DNA of 64,000 nucleotides from Chrysemys picta bellii (Eukaryota; Chordata; Testudines; Emydidae): NCBI RefSeq assembly GCF_011386835.1, contig NC_088791.1:129494943-129558942 (forward strand). The letters run 5' to 3'. Below the pieces are notes generated by a model, which was given only the letters and a program-made list of their open reading frames with translations, did no database searches and had not been told where the DNA came from. The translations under genes were made by a program, and so were the position numbers. Below, in pieces: positions 33,311 through 47,500 of this stretch. Position 1 is the first letter of the stretch; the number at the start of each line of letters is the position of its first letter.

Positions 33311-35984
33311 TGTGTATATTGATCAGAATGCCACCTCACACAGGCAGAAGACAGAGAGACATAACAAGGGCTTGGAAAATTTATGGCACATCTCTAGCTT
33401 GAGGAATAAGCCAGGGGAAAAGAAGTTGCTTGTGCTGATCACCCTCTCCCCAACCCCAAAAGTCATAGCAGTGCAGCTGAAAAGGCTATATGCTGTTTAT
33501 TCTGTATATATTCAATTCTATTTAAACAAATATTTAAAAAAAAATGCAACTGACTACTAGGGATTGTCAGATAACCATTTCAGTGTAGGAAAGGCTCACG
33601 GACAAGAGGGGAAACAGACTGAATAGACAGGAGAAACGGACTACAAACAATGCGCTCTCAATGCACAGAGTAACTACAACTGAAACAGATTTTTCTAAAC
33701 GCATAGTAATCGTAGGTGTTACTTTGCAACAACTGATGAAAAACCTCAGACTTTTTTAAAAAACTGGGTGGTGTCCCTTAAATAGGGATCCTTGTACAAG
33801 AGAAGTGTTGCAGATTAATCAATAATTCATGCCATGTTACTGCACACACCTAATTCTGGGCTCTAATTTCCCCATCTGCAAAACCTGTACGTATGTATGT
33901 ATGTATGTATGCATGCATGCATGCAAGAATCTCTCCATTTCCTCCAGGGATAGCGAGCAGGTTGTGTCACTGCTCAGCACACCTACCAGGTGACACAAAC
34001 AGTGGGTTACAACAGCAGTTAAAGATGCTATATGATGGAGGTGAAGTGACATTACAAATGGTACAAAGAAGAGATGGTAGGGAAATAAAGTGTGAAGATT
34101 TTCATGGGTGAAAGTGTAGGAAAAACCCCGGTCTCTTCCCACCTTGTCTAGTGTGACTGGTAATTCCTGCTTAAGGAAGAAGGGGGCGGAGGAGAAGAAG
34201 GAAGAGCATTTGAATGATTTAAATAACATTCTGCTTAACCTGCACGAGAACTAAGAGGTGGTTTCAAAAGTCTTGGAGTCTTGTTTCATTATGATGTATA
34301 AAAGATAGCCTGAAATGTTGTGGGTTTTCCCCATTAAAATTCATGTTTTATCTACCCTGATTTCCTGAAAGTGTATGGATAACATCACAGGCTTATGATG
34401 CCACAAATACCAACCAAATACACCCAGTCAATTAAGAGAAGTGATTTTTTACACAGACCATTTAAAAGGTGAAAGGGGTGGGGTTGTACTACAGTATTTA
34501 ATTCCTATGATTAACAAATAGTTTATTCCGTTAGGAAGGCAGTGCCCTCATGCCATCTCTGGGGCCTCCAACTGAGAGCTTCAGCAAAAAACATACTAAT
34601 TTTTAGGAGTAAAATGTGGGGGTGGGTGGAAAACATACAGAGACACACACACGGACTTTCAAACAGTTTATAAATCAAAATGAAGCCAAAAAAGTGGCAC
34701 AAATCTGCTCTTCCTTCCTCCCCCCTCCCACTTCAGGTCACCTTCCAAATTGGCTTGAAAGTCAATATGAATAAGCGGAGAAAGGGGTCACAGTTCACGG
34801 TTTCTCCTGCTATTTAGCTGCATACTATTTCAGGCAAGGTTGGGCAGTGATTACACCAATTCATTTAATTAAGGCTTTTCTTGCAAAAGAAAAAGCTGTA
34901 ACATAAGGGTTTTTTAATGCTATTCAAGAATGGTTTAACAAGCTACAAGAGTGAGAAAATCTGCTGTGGGGTTGGTGATTTCCCCCCACCCACCCCCCCA
35001 ATCTATGCTCAGAATAGAGGCAAGTCTGTACACCTGCCATACTGATCTTCATGAGATTGTTTTGCAGTTTGCTTACATCTCCACCACTGTGCACACAGGG
35101 CCCAACATACTAACCTAGTAATATAAGCTACCCAATTTCAAAGCCATTGTCTCATGACCTGTCTGTAACTTGCAGTATAGGCAGAACCTTACCCGGGGCT
35201 CCTGCATGACAGCTTGGTTAGGGATTTTAGCACATCTTCATTACAAATATAGTTGTGTAACCGGGGCCTTGACTCTCCTTTTTTAGTAGCATGGGCTGTT
35301 CAATATATTTTCTTTATTCTTTCACCACTGCCAGACTATGCACATCTATTCACCCTGCAGTAGAATCTCCTTTCTAATTAATGGAATGTCAGGGTCTACT
35401 AGGTAAAGCAATTTCCACTAGAGGAGGGCTTCTTGGTCAGGGGTCCCTAATATCAAATGCATTAAACACCACAAATAAAGATGGAGCTATTCTGGTGACA
35501 GTGCAGTACAATTCCATTTTGAATGTATAAGGTTGGGAAGAGATTCAGAAGTCAAAAGTTAGGAAATTAAAATCCTTAGTCTCAGCATGGAAGCTACTTA
35601 AACAAACAATAAGCGTTACAGAAGGTGTGCATACCACTTAACAAGGAAAGGAAGCAGGAAGGCAAGGGGGGGGGGGGGGGGACGACATTCTGGTTAAATG
35701 GCAACATCCAAGAGGTTATTCATGACAAATGAGTATGCCTCAGAAAATGGAAATCCAAACCCAGTGGAGCAAATAGAAAGGAGCATAATTAAACCACAGT
35801 AGGTGAAATGGAAGTGTAGGAGACCAAAAAGTTAAAGTTATAAAAACACTAGCATGAAATTCTTTAAGTATACGAAGATTAGAGAATTAACAGTTGCACT
35901 GGATCACAAAGGGGCAGTTAAGCTTTCCCACACAGGATACTGGGAAAATTCTTTCCTGAAAATAGTAGGCCCAAGGTAGGTTAG
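33311..35984. other. No gene seen; unique sequence with short tandem repeats
   Basis: It contains a (GTAT)n/(GCAT)n microsatellite at about 33890-33925, a C-rich run near 34981-35000, and an 18-base G-run near 35666-35682. The minus-strand frame 33837-34229 includes the microsatellite and has no motif. Confidence 0.5.
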
Positions 35985-37430
35985 ATGAGGTACTGTTAGA
36001 CATCAATGTGTTAAAACAAATTGATTAACTAGTAGTAAAATCACCAGATCCACAGGATCTACACCCAAGAGTTATGAGGGAACTAAAAAATGAAGCGACT
36101 GAGCTGAGAAAAATATGCACTCTCTCCTCAAAATCAGGTACTTCAGAAGGATTGGAGAGAACACGTTGTACCTATGTTTGCAAATGTACGAAAAGTAATC
36201 CCGAGAAGTAAGCCAGTGAGCCCTATTTCAGTACCAAGTGAACTGGCTGAAATAACTAAAAGTAGAACTATAGAACATTTAGAACATGATAAGACAGGAA
36301 CAAATTGAAACCACTTTGGCAAAGGAAAATCATGCCCCGCTAACATATTAGATTTTGAGTACGTCAAGTGTCTATAAAAAAAAACAAAAACAAACAAACA
36401 AAAACCCCACACTATTTGATGGAATTTATTTGGACTTTCCAAAAAGTCTGACAGAGTCCCTAACAAAAGGCTATAGAAGGAATCTAAATCATTAAGCAAG
36501 AAGTAAAATATCACCACAGATTAGAGACAAGACAAAGTAGTTAACTTGGCAAAAATGTTAACAGCAGGGTTAATGTTTTTGCCACATGCTTCTGTTTTAG
36601 ACCAGTGTTGGTTAACATTTATTAATGACCTGGAAAAGGGGACAAGCAGTGAGGTGGCAAAGTTTGCTAGTGACAAAATTTAGATTAGACAAGGCTACTG
36701 TGACGAACTTCAAAGGTTCCTAACCAAACTAGGTAAACGGGCAGCATAATACAGATTAAAGTCAATGTTTACAAAAGCAAGGTTGGAAGGAGTAATTTGA
36801 ATGACCAGTTTCTAAATTAGCTGTAGCTGCTCATGGAAAAGAGATCCAGGCATCATTGTGGAATTGCTCAATGAAAAAATGTCTAATCAAATGCAGCAGC
36901 ATTCAAAAACCAAATGCTAAGATAAAAAAAAAAAAAGAAAAAAAAACTGGAAGTATTATCTGTATTATAAATGGCATAGCCTCACCTGGAGTACTGTGTT
37001 CAGTTCTGTTTTCTCACACACACACTATTTTATAGATAACTATAGCCAGAGACATAATATTTAATATTTTACTGTCCATCTCTGACCTTGTTTTTTAATA
37101 TGGTCAGAGTCTGATATGAAAAGTTATTACAAGTATGGAAAGACTTCCATATGAAGAGAGACTAAAAAGACTGGTACCATTTAGTTTGGTGAGGGGACAT
37201 GTTAGAAGATACAAAACAATGGTATGGACAAGGTAAAGTCAATCATTCCTATTTACCTATTCTCAAAATGCAAGGACACAGGGAGACTGAATGAAAATGA
37301 AAAGTCAAATCAAGTCCGATTTAAAAAAAGACTTAGTTGTCCTCTCTGGGGTTTCTTGCACATTCTTCTAAAGCATCAGGTGCTGGCCACACTCACAAAT
37401 AAGATACTAGATTAGAGGGACTTGATCCAG
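35985..37430 (+). mobile_element. Old, heavily decayed CR1 LINE relic
   Basis: Conceptual pieces are still legible: 'ccaagagttatgagggaact' (HPRVMREL-like), PVSPISVPSELAE at about 36210-36250, GKGKSCPANILDF at about 36320-36357, IYLDFPKS at about 36427-36450, and 'cttggtgaggggacatgtta'-like C-terminal sequence near 37180. It ends near 'ttgatccagtacaccaattt'. Indels and stops are dense, so it is much older than the copies at 28-33 kb. The minus-strand frame 36143-36517 is antisense noise. Confidence 0.78.
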
Positions 37431-39257
37431 TACACCAATTTCTGTGTTTCTACCTATGGAATCACTAACACCATTTCCTAAATGTTCCTTTGAGACCTCA
37501 TATCCAAGTGCTCTCTGAATCTCAGCTCAACCCTGCTCAGCTTGTGAAATGTGAAGAGAATGCAGCCCAAGAGGATAGGTCTGCAAGACTGTTATAAAAA
37601 AGTTTAAATAAACTAATATTAAACAGTTTCCTGTAACATGCTGTCCCTAGATCTATTTAGACTATAGTTTTACGTAGCACTCATTCAAAATATTCCAAAA
37701 TGCTTTACATATGGTAAGCAAAGAGAGGAAGAGCCAGTAATTTTAACTAAGGCAGTGAAACTGAAATTCATCCTCACATGAAGACTATTTGTAATATCTG
37801 TTGGGAGACCAAGAGATTTCAAATGGATTACAGAACCCTTCAGACTTTAAAGCAGCCAGTTCAATCCAGTCCTGGTGTGTAGTGACCAGTAACAGTTGTC
37901 ATTTTACAGCTTTTTAGATTGACTATGTGAAATGAATTTGTTGTTTCAGTCTCATTTCTAGCAGACATGTCCAATCACAAAGCCACAACTGCAACTATTG
38001 GCTGTCTCAGCAGAGAAGCAAGCATTGAATAGGTATGGAGAGGGGAAACCTTTCATGCCTTGATGGTCCCTCCAGGACAGACTAGAGACAAAGTGGGACA
38101 GACTGTCAGCTGGTGCACTGAAGTTAATACAGCCATGTTAATTTACCTCAGTTGAAGATCTTTCCCATTGATCTTTGGTCAGCAATACAAGAGCAGGCTG
38201 GTTAGAGGTCAGAACAGAGAGGGAGAGAGAATGGTTTGAGGAATATTTATTTTAACGTCTAGAGAAGTTTTATACCTTTGATATTTTGCTTCTAAGGCAT
38301 CGATCAATATTTTTCTGTTCTGTGTGTTTAGATTGAAGCTGTTTGGAGCAGTGACCATTTCTTATGTGTTTGTACATCACTCAGCGTGAACCCTAATATA
38401 ATACTAGATTATTTAAATTTAAAAAATTAACAAACAACAGCAGGGTGGTCTGTGGAAGCTAACACAAGCACCATTGTGCCTGCTGTGACTAAAGGGCATC
38501 AGTCTCCTGGATTGGACATATTTTAGAAGCACTTCAGATCACTTAAAGTTTAAGTCATGTTAAAGGCAAAATTTTTATTCCATCTGAACTAACCACATAC
38601 TTATGTTCTGTACAGATGTAAACATCCAAGGATAAATGGGGACAGAGGGGAAGGAGGTAAATCATGCATTCATCAGGGAATCAATTATTGAAGACTAATA
38701 GATGCACCTTAGAGGGGGAATTTATAGATGATACTTCTTTACAGGTGCCTGAGAGCAAGTTATTTGTGGCCTACTGTCCTTGGGTCTTAAATAGAGGCCT
38801 CTACAGATGATGAAAAGGTAGGCTATTTTTATGGTGTAGTATTTGAAATGCAATTAATCTGTTGGTTGCCTTTCTAAGTTTTACTATTTAAAATCCATAA
38901 CACAAGGCCAGAAAAAAATATAACCTTTCCCCAAGAGCAATCACATATCCCAATTCCACATGCAGGATTTTGAGTGTGCCTATTATATTATGATGATTTA
39001 AACTGAACTAGGATTACAGACTTACAAAAACAGTATGCTCTTAAAAGTAAACTCCCACTCAAAGTAAGTTAGTATTAAAGTTTTCTTACATTCTCTAGTT
39101 GGACCTGTAGTATTTGCAATACTGATCCTATCAGAAATTGAATTTTCCTATACTTCCTAAAATATAGTTGGACTACATCTAGTGATTATCATATATTAAT
39201 TGCAAAAAGCCTATGTTAAAATACTGTGCCAAAGTTGGGCTTTGGTTGTTGTTGCTG

Positions 39258-39290
<33 letters not shown>

Positions 39291-42200
39291 CGGGGGGGGG
39301 GGGGGGGGGAGGAGGAGAATACAACCCTACTCGATACCTACTAGCACAATGCTGCTAATCACAATGAAAATACCGGTCTTGTCACCAACCTAGAACCACA
39401 CTCCCTATAGTTTAAAGGAACAAAGCCCAATTGTATTAGAACACTCAAAACAACATTCCATTTTAATAGCTTTTTTTAAAAGTGCACAACATCTCCTTTG
39501 CCCACCAGGTTTCACTCTACTTTTCCTCTTTTCTTTCCCATACTAGATCATAGTGCATCTTCTCCTCCACCGTCTGTATCTTCTTTTCTGTCTTCCTCCT
39601 TATATCATGCCCTCTCTTCCTCTAAATTATGTTCCCTACTTGTTCTCCCCCCCCCCCCCCGCCCATTTCATCCCCATTGTCCTAAACAGCAGCAGCAAAG
39701 TCAAACTGGCCTTATTTTCATCCGTTTCACCACTGCCCACCTGGCTGTGGACAGCCAGGGAGGAAACTGGCAAGACAGCCATTTCCACCCACTGAAGCTT
39801 GGCAACACTCTGAGCAGTAGCAGAGGCATTGAAGCTCAGTCTGCAGACATGGTAAGATAGTACAGTACATCAAGGTATATTTGGTTTATGTTTACAAAGT
39901 TATCTACACAACCATAATGGCTAGAAAGCTTTTTGGAGAGTGGGGGGGGGGGGGGGAAGGAGGGAAATGGAGGTAAAAGAATATGGTAGCAATTTTGTTT
40001 ATGTTTTTGATTTGTTGGGAGGGCGGATGTTTTGTTTTTAATTACTATAGCTTACATTCTGCAAAAGCTGATGGTATTTGATGGGGGGGTATTTTTTAAA
40101 AATCCTACTTTCAACAGGTAAGTAAAATTTTCAAGTCCAACTGTAACATATGACAGCCAACTTCTGACAGCAATTAGAGACATTTCAAGAAGAAATAAAA
40201 GTTATTTTCCCCCATATTAATATAAGAGAGTTTTAGGAGGGATAGAACAGAAAAGTAGAAATATTTCACTAAAAATAATGGCTGGACCTCCTGAAAAAGA
40301 GAGGTTACCAGATAGGACAAACAACACAGAACAAATCTACCAGTGCAAGAGATTTCTGACATAACTGTTCCAAAACTCTCTGTGTCCTATCCCCCTAAGC
40401 ATTGTTTATTTTCAGATACATCTCAGAACAACATTTTCTCCCACTTAAAAGATACACCAATTCACAAAGAACCTATTATACCTAAGACCCACCGACTTCA
40501 ATAGGACTTGAGCACTTTGTTTAGTTAATCACAAGCTTATGTGTTTTGCTGAATCAGGGCCAGAGACAGCACTTGTCCGTATTAAGGACAGACTCTTGCT
40601 AAGGAATTTTTAAAACCCCTCACCCAGACCCCCACAAAAATTGCTTATTTTAAATTAAAGTATTTCAGTAAACTAAGCCTTTAAAGATTTCACCCTGATT
40701 TAAAATGCCCTAAAGACCAGTTTTCTGGCAAAGCAGATGGAATTCTGTAAGAAATCTTGGTACTCTTTAAAATTCCTAAAACAAACATTGTGTCTTTTTA
40801 AACTAGTGTTTGCTAACAAAATGTCACTATACTCAGCTATTTTTAGGTGCTGCTAAGCGATGGCCTCATAAGTGCATACAACCCCAAACAATACAACCCA
40901 GAGGTTTCTTATTAGAACAAGGGTTGGAGGCTAGCTCTCAATTGTTGAGTCAGTGACCACCATCACCCCCTATACCCTTTCCTACACTACAACATGTTAA
41001 TTATAGACTGAACATGAGACCTAAAAGCCAATGGATCAAGAAATATCCTGCCTATTTTGTGCAAAATCTTGAATATTTGTGCCACAGCTGGATTAGAAAG
41101 AGGTTAGTCATTCAATAAATTTCAGAGAGAAAAAATTTCTCAAAATACTACATCCCCATCTCACCTCCTCTCAAGGTTTGAGTTAAAGGAAAGATGTGTT
41201 CTCATTTAGCAATGCAGACATTTCATACCCACCTAAATCAGATGTTGCCATACAGACTGTTTGGACAAAAATAGCTAAATATGCTTGCTTACTTCACCAT
41301 TAAATAAAGCACACAAAGGACCTGCCATTAACTTTTTTGTCCCTTAACAGGCAGAGGTCATTAATAACTCATAACATTGTTAGAGACAAACAAAATACCT
41401 AAGCTTCCCCATTGCTTTTCTATAGGTTTCATCTCAACAAAAGCAGCAGATAGAATATTACTGTGCATTTCCTCATACCAGATAGGTCACACCTGCACTG
41501 TGTTGTCAAATCACACCACATTGGTTCACAGGGTAAAAGATTTAAGGGCTACTCACGTTTGACCAAAATAAATAAATATATAAATAAAGCCAGCCACTGG
41601 GTTATGTTAGTTAGGCCCAAAACGTGTCTCTCTCTTAATCGGTACAATGTCACCCCCCCACCCCAAAGGCAATAATGTGTGTTAACTTTTTCAAAGTGCC
41701 TGCTACTCTACTGTATGAATAGCTGATCTGCCATTTGTCTTCTGCTATTCTGGATTTGATCTTTGGACTGTTATATGGAACTCACAATACATTAAGCCTC
41801 TGTGCTAAAACTGGATATCTATATTTTCTCTTAAGTGTTTTTCTCCCTTGCTCAACAGTCAGGACATCTTTAGGAGTTACATGAGAAAGGAGTCGTTTTG
41901 TTTTGTTTTTTTTAAAATGGAGTTCATGTTATACTATTTGCTCTATACATTTTATGTGGAAGATTCCTCTAATTTTCTCCAATTTTAGTGCAACTCTTCC
42001 AATGAGGGCAATTAATGTACTGATGATTAACATCCTACCACTACCAAAAGGAGGATTTTGGAAGGAGGGGGCACAAGTCAGATTGAACTCTTTTCTCCGA
42101 ACTATTTTGGTAATCAGACAAAAGGCAGAAAGCCTTCAAAAACAGATTCCCCTGGATCATTACAAAATCCAGAACAGACAATAAACATGGTGCACTTCTC

Positions 42201-42638
42201 TTCAAAAATATTCAGGAAGGCATCATACGTTTTTTTAACTCTGTGGTCATCACAAGGGAAGGTGATTGTTCCGAGGCAAAATTTTAAAGTTCTGGCTCTT
42301 AAGAAAAAGTGACAAGGCAGCACAATGACTAAGCAGGTTTAACTATATAATTGACAATATGTGGGTGACACAATGAAGTGAGGTGATATTTCTGGGAAGT
42401 GAAAGGAAGCATAAATAGGTGTTGCTTAACCACCCCTTCTGGTCTGGCTCCTCTTCAAATAAGAAAGCAAACATTAAGCCTAGAAGAACAAAATCCAACA
42501 CGAATGGAAGCTATTGGATTGACAGTTCTACAGGAAGTCAGGCAAGTTCTTAAATATCAATTGAGATGACTAAATTTAGCTGTTCTTTAAATTTTGGCCC
42601 TGATGTACTTTGTCATTTTAAAATATTTTTAACACGAG
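37431..42638. other. No gene seen; transposon-poor unique sequence
   Basis: About 5.2 kb with few repeats. A possible L2-type 3' tail lies at about 38325-38405 ('tgtttggagcagtgacc', 'tgtttgtacatcactcagc'). A palindromic repeat trace lies at about 40487-40563. A (TG)n(CG)n(G)n tract is at 39258-39309, a C-run near 39648-39661 and a G-run near 39940-39956. The frame 39498-39860 runs through pyrimidine-rich sequence and has no motif. Confidence 0.5.
39258..39309. repeat. Composite (TG)n(CG)n(G)n simple repeat
   Basis: A TG repeat passes into CG units and then an 18-base G-run with no break. Alternating purine-pyrimidine tracts favour Z-DNA, and long G-runs favour quadruplexes. Repeat length here is also prone to assembly error. 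Confidence 0.9.
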
Positions 42639-42839
42639 TACAGACGCCCCTGACTTACGCAATCGTCCCATTCCGGAAAGCCTTGCGTAACTCGCATTTT
42701 GCGTAAGTCGGAAACGTATACCTGTATGTTACGCAAAAAGTTTCCTCAACTCGAAAATCCTATTTCTGGCTTATGGAACTTTTTCCATAAGTGCAAATTT
42801 GTGTAAGTCAGGTCTTGCGTAACCTGGGGAGCGTCTGTA
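42639..42839. mobile_element. Tigger/pogo-like MITE with 'acagacgc' ends
   Basis: The left end TACAGACGCCCCTGACTTAC pairs imperfectly with the complement of the right end (ACAGACGCTCCCCAGGTTAC). TA sits at each edge (42639-42640 and 42838-42839). The interior repeats 'ttgcgtaa' and 'gcgtaagtc'. It is 201 bp and non-coding. Confidence 0.82.
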
Positions 42840-44325
42840 ATAGGAGAATACTAGGATACTGTTGTTTTGCTGGCCATGCTCTTTTGCTCTGGGAAGTTTC
42901 TATTCCTAATTTACTTGTCTATTGGTTGCTGTGTTATGGTCTAAGTGGGGTAAGGCAGAGACGTGAACCAAACATCAACTTTTAAATCAAATGTAGCTGC
43001 AGCTAGTTTTTCTTTTAGCAATTGGTTACATTGAATTCAAAGGTGGAAGGAGAATGACTAAAGTATCATTAAGCACATACATCTACTTTTTAATAGAATT
43101 ATTTCTCGTTAACTGATGTGTCTTTATAAAATTTGAATTAGAGTGCAATTTAGATTTTACGTAGTACCTTTCATATATTCCAAATAGCATTACAGTCATA
43201 AACTGGAAATTGGTAGCATGGTTGATGTTTAGGGAAATACTGAAGTCGTAACATACTCTTAAACAGTTCTCACACACAGCCTTCAGAATTAGAACCTATT
43301 TCAATGGGAAAGAGAGCAAGTTAGTTAGAACAGTAAGATTTATCCTAGACTGTTAGAATATATTAGGGGGCTCATCAGCTTCTTACTTACAGACACCCAG
43401 AGTCATTCAGGACCTTAACATCTTATCTGAAATGTGGCACTAAACTTGCCCCCAACCCTACACCTCTCCCCCATGCATACTACACTGGCCTGAAACCCAA
43501 ATCCTGGCACGAGACAGGAGCCTTTCAAACCAGGAGTGAATTATACAGATCAGTCCAAAAACAAAAAAACTATTAGCAATAGGATGTTGTTTCATATTCC
43601 AGTAATTAATAGGGATTTAGCCTTAAACAAGCCTTACTATAAAACTAAGGAAAAGAGAAGAAAAATGAAGGACAGAATCTAATTTATCAGGAGTAAAGGG
43701 GGGGGAAGCTGCCTACAAATTCTCTCCTATTTTGAGAGCAACATCTATGCTATCCATGCAGAGCCAAAGCCTTCTAATCCAGCAGGCTGAATACATACTA
43801 GTCATTCAAACCGAAGAATGTGTGCATAAAAGGAATTTCATTCAATTAGTCTCTGTTGTCCTCTTCATTTTATGCTCTCTGCAAAAGTTCTCAGTCACAT
43901 GTTGCTACCATTTAGTACTCAGGTCAATCTTTTTGCCTCCCATCACCACTAAATACTATCAGACATTGAAGACAAATATTCAAGGGCATTTAAATGAAAG
44001 ACTGTATGTGCAATAACCCATTAATCTATAATTTAGTCACTAAACAGCCCCATTTCACTCACAGAGCAAAATTAAGTACAGCACAATGAAACTAATTATC
44101 AATAGTTTGATTTCAACATTAAGAGACCTTGTCCAGTAGTTTAGGGCTGAAATTTGACCTAACTTAAAATAGTTAGACATTCTCCATAAAACTATTTCAT
44201 ATTCTAATTTTTGTAGGTTATCATTCAATATTTTAAATGAGATTTCTCATAAGAAATCAACAGGATGTATTTTATATTATTTTATCTAAAAAAAATTAAA
44301 ACTTATGTGAGAGGAGATGGAACAC
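42840..44325. other. No gene seen; unique sequence
   Basis: AT-rich DNA with no recognisable repeat. The short frames at 43083-43277 and 43732-44016 have no motif. Confidence 0.5.
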
Positions 44326-44338
44326 AAACAGATCAATA

Positions 44339-44524
44339 AAAAGAACAGGAGTACTTGTGGCACCTTAGAGACTAACAAATTTATTAGAGCATAAGCTTTC
44401 GTGGGCTACAGCCCACTTCTTCGGATGCACGAAAGCTTATGCTCTAATAAATTTGTTAGTCTCTAAGGTGCCACAAGTACTCCTGTTCTTTTTGCGGATA
44501 CAGACTAACACGGCTGCTACTCTG
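44339..44524. mobile_element. Penelope-like inverted insertion forming a perfect hairpin
   Basis: The minus-strand arm (44338-44403) and plus-strand arm (44428-44493) are exact reverse complements over 66 bp, with a 24-base spacer. The right side then continues alone through the Penelope 3' tip ('acacggctgctactctgaaa'). The flanking sequence 'agatcaata' is present on both sides, extending to 13 bp (AAACAGATCAATA) if the element's own end is counted. The perfect arms indicate a recent insertion. Confidence 0.9.
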
Positions 44525-44537
44525 AAACAGATCAATA

Positions 44538-47500
44538 TTTGTTACATGTAAAAAGAAAACTGAGAAAGTCTTACCTTAAACATGAAATATTATAAACAAA
44601 AGGGTGTGAAAACACATTTGAAAGGGTCTGTGTGTAGGGGGTTTAGTCAAGTCACCAAGAATGGGTAGTTATAATTTTGATGATCCTATCTGTTATATAA
44701 CTATTCTAATATTGTGACAGAAAAGAAGTGTTTAAAAAGTTTGCTGAAGGTGCATGGCTCATGTTGTGTCAAATAAAGGTATAGATTTAACTAAGGATTT
44801 CCTCAGCTAAAGCACTCTGTTCACCAATTGATTTGGCATATTTATGGACCATAAATGCTATAGCTAATGATTCAGTTGGTTCACACAGTGCAAAAGAAGA
44901 TAAATCAGAAGAACTGCAGTGTGTGGGACTGGGAAGATGAAGGAAAGGTAACAAGACTAAGAAAGGATCATTCTACCTACCTCACTGCACCTCAGAAGTT
45001 TAAAAAGATATAACCACACAGTGCAGTGTCATAGCAAACCTTCTAGCACCAATGGCAACTTTCTTTCGCTCTCTTCCCTGCTTCTCTAGCCTTCCCAATT
45101 ATTTCCACTTAGTTTCTAAATTGCAGGAGCATTTCATAGGGACACAAAATGGAAAGAAGCCAATCTTCTCAGAGCCAATTCTGAGTAGGTCAGTCTTGGC
45201 TCAGTAGCAGACTACAGAGTGCAGCAGGAGACGCAAGGCCTTGCCCCCCTCTCCTTCCCTCCCCTAGATGCCGACTTGCTTCTGGCATTGAGGAAAAATA
45301 ACTTACTGGTGGCCAACAAGGTCACCACTAGAGATGCCAGCAGCTGCCAGCAACCCAGATCCCTAAGCAAACTCAGAGATGCTCTGACTAAACTACAGAA
45401 ATTTAAGAAGGACACAGAGCCAAACTTTCCCTTAAAATACATGTTTATTTTTCTTCAGACGTTAAAGGAAAGTACTAGAGAGCCCAGAAGACCGAAAACA
45501 TCTATTCAGAGGTACAGCAAGGTCAGCAGTAGTGGGAACATTCCTAGCCCAGCAATGTGCTTCAACTCAGAACCATCTCTAGTAGTGAAGGCAGTTCAGA
45601 TTCCAGGCCTGTTTTTCCACTCTGGTAACTTTCCTGAAATTAATGGAGCTACACTATTATATAACTGATGTGACAGAATAGAGGATTTGGTTCTTCAAGT
45701 ATCTACTAGAAACATGACAAAGACCCCTCACTCACACTTCATCCACCTCAGAGAGATGGCAATGACTTCCAATCATTACTGTGCTCAGCTGGGTTGAAAC
45801 CAGAGCCGGACACAAGAGGCTTTATATCAGAGTGTCAACCAATAGCCACATCTTTTGACTCCAACTTTTATTCATGCAGAACTTACACACCAATAATTAA
45901 TAGTCATGAAAAATGAATTTGCCATTTCCTGATGATCAGTTTACTCAGAGTATTTCTCTTCATAGAACTCATGAAATGCAAAGACACTTTCTGATATATG
46001 CATATGCCACACAAGCAACTCTCTATCTCAAACATATTAAATGCACTCCAGAAGTCTTGGGTGGGGGGGGGGGGGCGGGAGTGGGGGGAGAAAATGATCT
46101 TCTACTCTAACATACAGAGACGTGCTACTTCCCACACAAACTTGTAGAAAACCAGGGCATTATTATATTTTTTAAATAAACACACAAGGCCAGACAACAC
46201 TCAACAAAATAGCCACAAGGACTCAGATTTAAAAATAAAAAAAATCGAGACAGACGCAAGCTAGATTATATCCTTGGAATCGGCACACAAAGGGGCCCCT
46301 CTATACACAATCCATGTGGCTCATGGGACAGAACCCAGGTTTTTTCACTGTGAAGTAGGGGAGAGTATGTGCAAATTCTGACCCCCCCAACCCACTGGTC
46401 AAACTCCTCCAGTAGAAGAATACAGAGGGAATTCAGATACTCTCCTACATGGAATTTTCTGGTTCCTATATGGGTATTTTCACAAAGGCATCTGATCTGG
46501 CCCAATCTCATTGTTGGACAAGATGTTTCTCAGTTTATTGTTATTTTTTTAAGTAGTCGGAGTGAATTATTTGGCGGGGGGGGACGGAAAGAGAGAGAGA
46601 GTGTTATGTTCGGTATCCCCTCTTAGAAGAGAAAGCTGCTGGTCTGACCTACCTTAAAATCAAAAGGTGCACTGACAGCCTGGGACTTATGACTTAAAAG
46701 GTGACTGCCACCCTCTGCCAGGAACGGTCTCCCTCAGAAATGCACTTATTTTAGCTTGCCTTACTTCATTTATCTCTGCTCTGGGGCTAGTTGCTCCCTT
46801 GGTTATATGATTTTAAGATACAACAACAACTAATAAACCAAGCCACACAAGTTAGTAACTAAGGAAGATAACTCTGAACCAGTACAGCTAGTGTGATTTG
46901 GTTCGCCCTAGCAACTCCATGGTCTGTCATGTGATTTGTCCACTTGAGATGGTCAGCATTCAGGACAATGCCTATGATTTCCTACTTGTTAGTACAGCAC
47001 CAGGCAATAATGGAGTGAAAACTGGCCTCCCCAGCCTCAGTTTCCTTGTGAGCGCCACTGAACGCTAGTTAGGCAATCACTAATTAACCACTCTTCTCAA
47101 AATGCAGCATGGGGATGCATGGGACTGAGTACAGACAGAGAAATAATGTAACAGAATACCCTAATGGTGCAATGAGCTGTGCCTGTGCAGAATCCCAAGT
47201 CCTAGAGCTCATTTCAGGATCAGAACCTAGGGAGGCAAATGATCCATTTATTTTGCCATTTGGTAGGATTTACATGAAACCTGAGGTAGGGAAGCCAGTT
47301 CTCTTCTTCAGCCTGAGGTGAAAGGTACTGGCCAGTCACCACAGCCACAATTTTTAAGTGCAGGTCAGTATTGTGCCTTATAGCGGTAAACAACAACATT
47401 TCACTTGTCCACATCAGGATTTTGCCTCACCTGCAGGTACAGGAGCCTGAAAATTAGCTGGAATTAGTTTATCAGCTGGACAATACATTTGAGACATAAT

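Noticed and set aside
33890..33925. CRISPR-like short repeats
   Set aside because: It is a simple 4-base microsatellite with no spacers.
45219..45668. 149-codon plus-strand frame as a gene candidate
   Set aside because: No recognisable domain, no splice context and no support beyond an open frame.
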